The notes under the pieces are model-generated. The model saw only the letters and a list, made by a program, of their open reading frames with translations. It was not told where the DNA came from and did no database searches. From the NCBI GenBank assembly GCA_902465155.1, contig CABQLY010000010.1, forward strand, positions 1 to 64,000: a stretch of DNA of 64,000 nt, written 5' to 3'. The DNA is from an uncultured Oscillospiraceae bacterium (GTDB lineage: Bacteria; Bacillota; Clostridia; Oscillospirales; Acutalibacteraceae). Below, one piece after another: positions 58,806 to 64,000 of the stretch. The stretch's first letter is position 1. The number at the start of each line of letters is the position of its first letter. The translations under genes were made by a program, and so were the position numbers.

Positions 58806-59463
58806 ACCGTTTCACGGGCAAATGTCCGACAGCTTTCGCGCCGCAATTTTTATTATTCTTTCGGGCGGATTTCAGGACGCCTACACCTACACCTGCCGCG
58901 GCGAGGTTTTTGCTAACGCCCAGACCGGTAACATTGTTTTGTTAAGCACGGCGCTGTTTCAACAACAGTGGGCAACGCTGCTAAAATACCTTATTCCGGT
59001 TTTTTCTTTTATTGTTGGCACGGCGGTTGCAGAGCTCATACATATGCGGTATAAAAGCTTTGAAAAAATTCATTGGCGCCAAATTATTTTATTTTTTGAA
59101 ATTATTATGCTTTTTGCGGTAGGGTTTTTGTCCCCGGCTATGGAGCCGCTGGCAAACGCTTTGGTCTCTTTTGTTTGCGCCATGCAGGTGCAAACCTTTC
59201 ACAAGGTTCGTGGGCACGCCTACGCCAGCACCATGTGCATTGGCAATTTGCGTGCCGGAACCGAGGCGCTTTGTACCTATTTTAGGCTTCGCAACAAAGA
59301 AATTTTGCGAAAAGCAATTACCTACTTTGGCGTAATTTTTGTTTTTGGCATTGGCGCGGGCCTTGGCAGCATTTTAACAATTGCTTTTGGCACCCGTGCA
59401 ATTTGGTTTTGCTCGGCGCTGCTCGCCGTCAGCTTTGTAATGATGTTTGTACCCGAAAAATAA
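58792..59463 (+). CDS. DUF1275 (YoaK-like) membrane protein
   Basis: A 223-aa protein with about six membrane helices. SGGFQDAYTYTCRGEVFANA then QTGNIVLLS, and MQVQTFHKVRGHAYASTMCI then GNLRAGTEAL, are the two conserved blocks of the DUF1275/YoaK family, whose function is unknown; transport is suspected. ATG at 58792 sits behind AAGGGG. Probably controlled by the divergent LysR regulator. An ATG at 58726 would overlap the small protein by most of its length and lacks a ribosome-binding site. Confidence 0.85.
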   Translation: MRAVKPFHGQMSDSFRAAIFIILSGGFQDAYTYTCRGEVFANAQTGNIVLLSTALFQQQWATLLKYLIPVFSFIVGTAVAELIHMRYKSFEKIHWRQIILFFEIIMLFAVGFLSPAMEPLANALVSFVCAMQVQTFHKVRGHAYASTMCIGNLRAGTEALCTYFRLRNKEILRKAITYFGVIFVFGIGAGLGSILTIAFGTRAIWFCSALLAVSFVMMFVPEK

Positions 59464-59473
59464 TTTGTTTTTT

Positions 59474-59665
59474 GCCTACCAAAAGCGCTGTTTGTAACAG
59501 CCTTTGTACGCAAAGAAAAAACCAAAATAAGCTGCAAAAACCGGCCGGGCGGCCCCTTAAAGGGCTGCCCGGCCGGACTGTGTTAATTTGTTTTTGTTTA
59601 CTGTAAAAGCGGCTTTTTGGGGTTTAATAAAGGGCAATTTGCCCCTCAAAACGCTTAAGCGTAAA
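59474..59665. repeat. Long repeat, copy B (with remnant of an araC 3' end)
   Basis: About 192 bp, starting 11 bp after the YoaK-like stop codon. It contains a non-coding copy of the last seven AraC codons (AYQKRCL and stop) with one changed residue, then the same hairpin core and downstream sequence as copy A. Confidence 0.92.
59536..59576. terminator. Bidirectional terminator in repeat copy B
   Basis: Same 15-bp GC-rich stem as copy A (59541-59576), with TTTTT on the minus strand. It separates the convergent YoaK-like and nfnB genes. Confidence 0.75.
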
Positions 59666-59706
59666 GCGGCAAACGCTTGGCCTTTTAGCGCAAAACGGGC
59701 TTTTGG

Positions 59707-61107
59707 TTATTGCTGCCCGCTTAAATATTCGTTAATGGCGGCAGCAGCGCTTTTGCCGGCCCCCATTGCTAAAATAACCGTTGCGGCGCCCGTTACGGCG
59801 TCGCCGCCCGCGTAAACCGCGTTGCGGGTGGTTAAGCCGCCCTCGTTTTTAATAATAATGCAGCCCTTTTGGTTGGTCTCCAGCCCCGGGGTAGTACTGT
59901 GAATTAACGGGTTTGGCGAAGTACCAATAGCCATAATCATGGTATCAACCGGCAAATCAAACTCGCTGCCCTCTACCGTAACCGGGCGGCGGCGGCCGCT
60001 TTCATCCGGCTCGCCAAGCTCCATTTTAACGCAGCGCAAAGCGGTAACATTGCCGTCGGAATCCCCTAAAACCTGCACCGGGTTGCAAAGGGTTTTAAAA
60101 ATAATGCCTTCCTCCTCGGCGTGCTCAACCTCTTCCTTGCGGGCGGGCAGTTCGGCCATAGAACGGCGGTAAACAATGTAAACCTCCTCGGCGCCAAGGC
60201 GCTTGGCACAACGCGCAGCGTCCATTGCAACATTGCCGCCGCCAACAACGGCAACCTTTTGGCTGCGCTTAATAGGGGTTTTGCTTTCGGGCAAATAGGC
60301 TTTCATTAAATTAATGCGGGTTAAATATTCGTTGGCAGAGTAAACGCCCTTCAGGCTTTCGCCCTCTATGCCCATAAACCGCGGCAAGCCGGCGCCTGAG
60401 CCAATAAATACGGCGTCGTAACCGTTTTGCAGCAGCTCATCTATTGTTAAAACCTTACCAATAACCATATTGGTTTGAATTTCTACCCCAAGGGCCTTTA
60501 AATTTTCAATTTCATCCTGCACAATGGCTTTGGGCAGGCGGAATTCCGGAATACCGTAAACCAGCACGCCGCCGGCTAAATGCAGTGCCTCAAACACTGT
60601 AACGCCGTAACCCAGCTTGCGCAGATCGCCCGCGGCAGTAAGGCCGGACGGCCCCGCGCCAATAACGGCAACCTTTTTACCGTTAAACGCCGGCTTTTGC
60701 ACGGCAGTTTTGCCGTTTTGGCGGTGGTAATCGGCCACAAAGCGCTCTAACCGGCCAATGCCAACCGATTCCCCTTTAATACCGCGCACACAGGTGCTTT
60801 CACACTGTTTTTCCTGCGGGCATACGCGGCCGCACACAGCGGGCAGCGAGGTGTAGCGGTGCAACACCTCGTAAGCGGCGTTAAAATCGCCCTGGGCAAC
60901 TTTTTCAATAAATGCGGGAATATCAATATTAACCGGACATTTTGCCCGACAAGGTTTGTTTTTGCAATTTAAGCAACGCTTGGCTTCGTTCACGGCCATT
61001 TCGGCGGTGTAGCCGGTTGCAACCTCTTTAAAATTCTTGTTGCGTACCTCGGGCGCCTGACAAGGCATGGGGCACTTTTTTGGGTCCATATTTCTGCTTA
61101 TTGCCAT
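59707..61107 (-). CDS. nfnB: NfnB / glutamate-synthase-small-subunit-like flavoprotein
   Basis: A 466-aa FAD protein with two [4Fe-4S] clusters from CLNCKNKPCRAKCP (46-59) and VCGRVCPQEKQCESTC, then two nucleotide-binding folds (VAVIGAGPSGLTAAGDL and VAVVGGGNVAMDAARC). By itself this would be called NADPH-dependent glutamate synthase subunit GltA, but the gene directly after an NfnA-like gene (2-nt gap) makes the electron-bifurcating NADH-dependent ferredoxin:NADP oxidoreductase complex NfnAB more likely. This complex balances NADPH with ferredoxin and NADH in anaerobes. Confidence 0.9.
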   Translation of the reverse strand: MAISRNMDPKKCPMPCQAPEVRNKNFKEVATGYTAEMAVNEAKRCLNCKNKPCRAKCPVNIDIPAFIEKVAQGDFNAAYEVLHRYTSLPAVCGRVCPQEKQCESTCVRGIKGESVGIGRLERFVADYHRQNGKTAVQKPAFNGKKVAVIGAGPSGLTAAGDLRKLGYGVTVFEALHLAGGVLVYGIPEFRLPKAIVQDEIENLKALGVEIQTNMVIGKVLTIDELLQNGYDAVFIGSGAGLPRFMGIEGESLKGVYSANEYLTRINLMKAYLPESKTPIKRSQKVAVVGGGNVAMDAARCAKRLGAEEVYIVYRRSMAELPARKEEVEHAEEEGIIFKTLCNPVQVLGDSDGNVTALRCVKMELGEPDESGRRRPVTVEGSEFDLPVDTMIMAIGTSPNPLIHSTTPGLETNQKGCIIIKNEGGLTTRNAVYAGGDAVTGAATVILAMGAGKSAAAAINEYLSGQQ

Positions 61108-61109
61108 TT

Positions 61110-61949
61110 TTATTGCCCCTTTCTTAATAAATTGCAGGTTTCCTCACGGCGGTGTGCCTCAAACTCGCGGTACATGGCGCCGCGGCGCATGGCTTCGTCA
61201 AAATCTACCAAATGGCCGTCAAAATCCGGCCCGTCTACACAGGCAAACTTGGTTTTGCCGCCAACGGTTAAACGGCAGCAGCCGCACATGCCGGTGCCGT
61301 CTATCATAATTGGGTTCATAGAAACGGTTGTTTTAATATGGTACTTTTCGGTTAGCTTGCAAACAAATTTCATCATAATCAGCGGGCCAATGGTAATAAC
61401 CTCGTCGTACTGGTTGCCTTGCGTAATCAGCTCCTCCAGCGCGTTGGTAACCAAGCCCTTTTGGCCGTAGCTGCCGTCGTCGGTGCAAACGGCAAATACA
61501 TCACTAACGGCTTTAAATTCGTTTTCTAATATTAAAAGGTCTTTACTGCGAAAGCCAACCACGCTGTGCACCTCGCAACCGTTTGCGTGCAGCTGCTTGG
61601 CAACCGGGTAAGCAATGGCGCAGCCAACGCCGCCGCCAACAACCGCAACCTTTTTTAGGCCGCTAAGCTCGGTAGGCTTGCCTAAAGGGCCAACAAAATC
61701 AAAAACCGATTGCCCCACCTGCAGGTGATTTAGCGCCATGGTGCTTTCCCCAACAATTTGAAAAATAATGGTAACCGTGCCGTTTTGGCGGTCGTAATCG
61801 GCAATGGTAAGCGGAACACGCTCGCCGTCCTCGGTGGCGCGAAAAATAATAAACTGGCCCGGCTGCGCTTTTGCAGCAACCAACGGGGCCAAAATTTTCA
61901 TTCTAGTTACAGTAGGATTCAGCGGTGTTTTTTCTACAATTTTAAACAT
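61110..61949 (-). CDS. nfnA: NfnA / sulfide-dehydrogenase-like FAD/NAD-binding subunit
   Basis: A 279-aa ferredoxin-NADP-reductase-fold protein. The FAD site (REDGERVPLT-like, here TEDGERVPLTIADYD), the NAD-binding VAVVGGGVGCAIAYPVAK and a C-terminal [2Fe-2S] motif GTGMCGCCRLTVGGKTKFAC are present. Same fold as PyrK/SudB, but the pairing with the NfnB-like gene identifies it. AAGGGGA precedes the ATG. First gene of the operon. Confidence 0.9.
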   Translation of the reverse strand: MFKIVEKTPLNPTVTRMKILAPLVAAKAQPGQFIIFRATEDGERVPLTIADYDRQNGTVTIIFQIVGESTMALNHLQVGQSVFDFVGPLGKPTELSGLKKVAVVGGGVGCAIAYPVAKQLHANGCEVHSVVGFRSKDLLILENEFKAVSDVFAVCTDDGSYGQKGLVTNALEELITQGNQYDEVITIGPLIMMKFVCKLTEKYHIKTTVSMNPIMIDGTGMCGCCRLTVGGKTKFACVDGPDFDGHLVDFDEAMRRGAMYREFEAHRREETCNLLRKGQ

Positions 61950-62032
61950 GAAAGTTCCCCTTAGTAAATTTCTGCCGTTTTAGGGGCAAACGCTGGCCGC
62001 AGCACGGCTAAAGCCCTAAACAGCGCTAATAC

Positions 62033-62061
62033 AGTATATAATAATTTTAGTGAAAAATCAA
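62033..62061 (-). promoter_or_regulatory. Promoter of nfnAB
   Basis: Minus-strand TTGATT (62056-62061), 17 bp, TATACT (62033-62038), about 85 bp before the start. Confidence 0.65.
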
Positions 62062-62109
62062 GTGCCAGCCCGTGCCAAATTCAGGCCCTCGCCGGCAGAC
62101 CGGCTATTT

Positions 62110-63609
62110 TTAAACTCTAAAAAACAAGCGGTTCAGTGCTGAATAATAGTTTTGGTCTACCTGCGCAATGGTTTCGGCCGTGGTGCGAAAGCGCCAGTTT
62201 TTTTCTGGCACACCGGGGATATTCATTCTGGCGTCACACCCAAAACCGCAAAGATCCTGAAACGCTATAATGGTTAGCCCGGCGCTGCTGCGCCAAACCG
62301 TTTCAATAATCTTACGGCAGGATTGGCTGTAATAACCGCCCTCACCCCAATTTTCGCCGGTAAAGCCACAATACTGCAGCACCCGGCGGCGGGTAGCGTC
62401 ATCCAGCTCCCAAAGCCAACCCAGCAGGGTATTATTATCGTGCGTACCAAGGTAGGCAACGCAGTTAGGCTTGTAATTGTGCGGCAGGTGGGGACTATCC
62501 TCCCCCGAAAAGCCAAACTGTACCACCCGCATACCGGGAATTTGGCAGTAATCTAATAGATCGGCAACATCTTTGCCGTAGGCGCCAAGATCTTCGGCAA
62601 TAATCTGGCTTTTAGAAAAATGGCGAAACAGCTCGTTAAACAGGGCCTTGCCGGGGCCTTTACACCAACGGCCGTTTATTGCTGTGCTGCTGCCGGCCGG
62701 AACCGACCAATAAGAGGCAAACGCCCGAAAATGGTCAATTCGTACACTGTCGTAAAGGGTTAATGCACCCCCTACCCTGCTGCACCACCAGCTGTAACCC
62801 GTTTTGGCGTGCGCCGACCAACGGTAAATGGGGTTATTCCAAAGCTGCCCGGTTTTAGAAAAAGCGTCGGGCGGAACCCCCGAAACCTCGGTTGGCTTGT
62901 AATCCTCCCCCAGCAAAAACAGCTGTGGGTCTTTCCAAACATCTACACTGTCCAGCGCAACATAAACCGGCATATCTCCAATAATTTTAACCTGCTTTTC
63001 GCCGGCGTATTGCTTAACCTTTGCCCACTGCCCGTAAAAAATGTACTGTTCAAACAAGTAAAACAGCATCTCAGAATACAGGTCCTTTACCAGCCCTCTT
63101 GCCTGCCGGTAATCGCGGTGCTCCGGGTTCCATTCTACCCACGGCTTGCCGTCGTAACGGTTTTTCAGCACCCTATACAGAGCGTAATCCTCTGCCCAGG
63201 GGTTATTGGCCGAAAACGCCTGCAGCGCCAAGGCCAGCTTTGGGCCGGCGCGGTTAAAGGCCGTTTGCAGCATTTGCAGCTTGCTTTGCTTTACAAACTC
63301 GTAATCTACCGTGTAGGGCGAGCCGGAATAGCGCAGCTTTTCTACCTCCGGGGCGGTTAAATAACCGCTGCTTTGCAGCTGCACCGGGTCAATATACAAA
63401 TAGTTCCCCGCAAAGGCCGAGCAGCTGGCGTAGGGCGAATTGCCAAAATCTACCGGGTTAAAGGGCAAAACCTGCCAGGCCGAAAACCCGCACGCAGCAA
63501 CAAAGCTAATAAAATCGCGGCTCTCCTGCCCAAAGCCGCCAATGCCAAAGGGGCCGGGCAGGGCGCTAACACTCATTAAAACTCCGGCGCTTCTTTTACC
63601 TTGCTGCAT
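62110..63609 (-). CDS. malQ: 4-alpha-glucanotransferase (amylomaltase)
   Basis: GH77 enzyme of 499 aa that transfers maltosyl units between alpha-1,4-glucans during glycogen or maltodextrin use. RSAGVLMSVSALPGPFGIGG at the N-terminus, IIGDMPVYVALDSVDVW, GVPPDAFSKTGQLWNNPIY, SVRIDHFRAF (nucleophile Asp), IIAEDLGAYG (acid Glu) and YLGTHDNNTLLGW (third Asp) are all intact. I use the ATG at 63609, 7 nt after AGAGG; a GTG lies just before it. It directly follows the U32 gene. Confidence 0.96.
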   Translation of the reverse strand: MQQGKRSAGVLMSVSALPGPFGIGGFGQESRDFISFVAACGFSAWQVLPFNPVDFGNSPYASCSAFAGNYLYIDPVQLQSSGYLTAPEVEKLRYSGSPYTVDYEFVKQSKLQMLQTAFNRAGPKLALALQAFSANNPWAEDYALYRVLKNRYDGKPWVEWNPEHRDYRQARGLVKDLYSEMLFYLFEQYIFYGQWAKVKQYAGEKQVKIIGDMPVYVALDSVDVWKDPQLFLLGEDYKPTEVSGVPPDAFSKTGQLWNNPIYRWSAHAKTGYSWWCSRVGGALTLYDSVRIDHFRAFASYWSVPAGSSTAINGRWCKGPGKALFNELFRHFSKSQIIAEDLGAYGKDVADLLDYCQIPGMRVVQFGFSGEDSPHLPHNYKPNCVAYLGTHDNNTLLGWLWELDDATRRRVLQYCGFTGENWGEGGYYSQSCRKIIETVWRSSAGLTIIAFQDLCGFGCDARMNIPGVPEKNWRFRTTAETIAQVDQNYYSALNRLFFRV

Positions 63610-63612
63610 CAC

Positions 63613-64000
63613 TCAACCTCTTTCCTCTGCCTTTAGGCGCAGCAGCGCGCCGGTGCGCACCTTGCGCGCAAACGGAATTTTTAAAAGCATCATAGGGTGT
63701 GGGGCCGATTCTATGGCCTCCCCCGCCTCGTTAAACATTTGTTGCACCGTAAACTGAAAAGGCTTGCTGCCCGGCTCTAAGCAATCCAGCATTGCGCCAA
63801 GGCTGAATTTGTTTTTTAACTGGCACAAAATGCAGCCGTTTTCGTACCCCGTAACAATGGCGGCAACGGCGTAATCACGCACATAGCCGGCGTTTTCAAA
63901 GGTTTGGGAGTTTTGCGGCGGGCCAAAGTAAAACCCGGTGGAGTAAGTGCGGTGGCTAATTTTGTTCAGCTCCTCAGCAACCTCTGCCGGCAGCTGCCAC
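63613..64000 (-). CDS. U32 family peptidase (TrhP/YegQ type), 3' part
   Basis: The C-terminal ~128 residues of a gene that continues beyond the right edge of the window. ISHRTYSTGFYFG and YVRDYAVAAIVTGY, with APHPMM and a GALLRLKAEE-like end, match the C-terminal region of TrhP/YegQ-type U32 proteins, which take part in tRNA wobble-uridine hydroxylation. The catalytic/cluster part is outside the window. The frame is open to base 63999. The stop is next to the malQ start, so they are cotranscribed. Confidence 0.8.
   Translation of the reverse strand, partial: WQLPAEVAEELNKISHRTYSTGFYFGPPQNSQTFENAGYVRDYAVAAIVTGYENGCILCQLKNKFSLGAMLDCLEPGSKPFQFTVQQMFNEAGEAIESAPHPMMLLKIPFARKVRTGALLRLKAEERG

Noticed and set aside
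57288..59665. Insertion sequence or composite transposon bounded by the 190-bp repeats
   Set aside because: No transposase or integrase lies inside and the repeats lack terminal inverted repeats. They are kept as a duplicated region, not called a mobile element.

Overview
The window looks like chromosome from an anaerobic, spore-forming Clostridia-type Firmicute, probably near the Oscillospirales/Ruminococcaceae. The grounds are a PolC-type replicase, the gene order pyrH-frr-uppS-cdsA-dxr-rseP-ispG-polC, the HemZ, NfnAB and NifS/NifU systems, a glycyl radical enzyme with its activase, a CwlJ/GerQ spore-germination pair, a DUF4358 lipoprotein and the long Firmicutes-type GalT. No rRNA, phage, transposase or CRISPR array was seen. 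Almost every clear promoter is a sigma-A type pair with exactly 17 bp between the -35 and -10 hexamers.

Layout. 0.1-2.5 kb: alpha-L-rhamnosidase, divergent from a lipoprotein + U32 peptidase pair (2.7-5.3 kb). 5.3-6.3 kb: tRNA-Thr, an XRE regulator and tRNA-Pro. 6.6-20.8 kb: a minus-strand block with an M23/G5 cell-wall protein, the polC/isoprenoid/phospholipid/ribosome-recycling operon and a class A PBP. 21-25 kb: a BofC-like protein, a GH28-like enzyme, and a kinase-epimerase fusion that probably feeds a rare hexose into fructose-6-phosphate. 25.3-28.3 kb: csoR-copA, where copA carries an extra C-terminal copper-binding domain with its own ribosome-binding site and start codon. 28.4-29.7 kb: a small unknown protein, then cwlJ-gerQ. 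30-34.4 kb: nifS-nifU, an orphan beta-propeller-like protein, and a coupled glycolipid synthase/PlsY-like pair. 34.6-39.8 kb: ychF, a GH63-type glycosidase, galT and a LysR regulator. 40-50.7 kb: typA with a coupled DEDDh exonuclease, then recJ-relA-dtd-MBL-hemZ-uridine kinase-like. 50.8 kb: tRNA-Ala. 51-57.3 kb: a glycyl radical enzyme island. 57.3-59.7 kb: a LysR/YoaK cassette between two copies of a ~190 bp repeat. 59.7-64 kb: nfnBA, malQ and the 3' part of a second U32 peptidase.

Most interesting points. (1) PolC has no embedded proofreading exonuclease: its PHP domain runs straight through the place where the exonuclease normally sits. (2) A five-gene island holds a glycyl radical enzyme of unassigned substrate, a short activase, a class I phosphomannose-isomerase-like protein, an FGGY kinase and a divergent AraC regulator, and looks like an anaerobic sugar or sugar-alcohol pathway. 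(3) A ROK kinase is fused to an AlsE-like epimerase. (4) A complete CopZ-like chaperone is encoded in frame inside the end of copA. (5) A convergent terminator region, including the last codons of an AraC gene, is duplicated around a regulator/transporter cassette.

All functional calls rest on motif recognition by eye; no database search was run.
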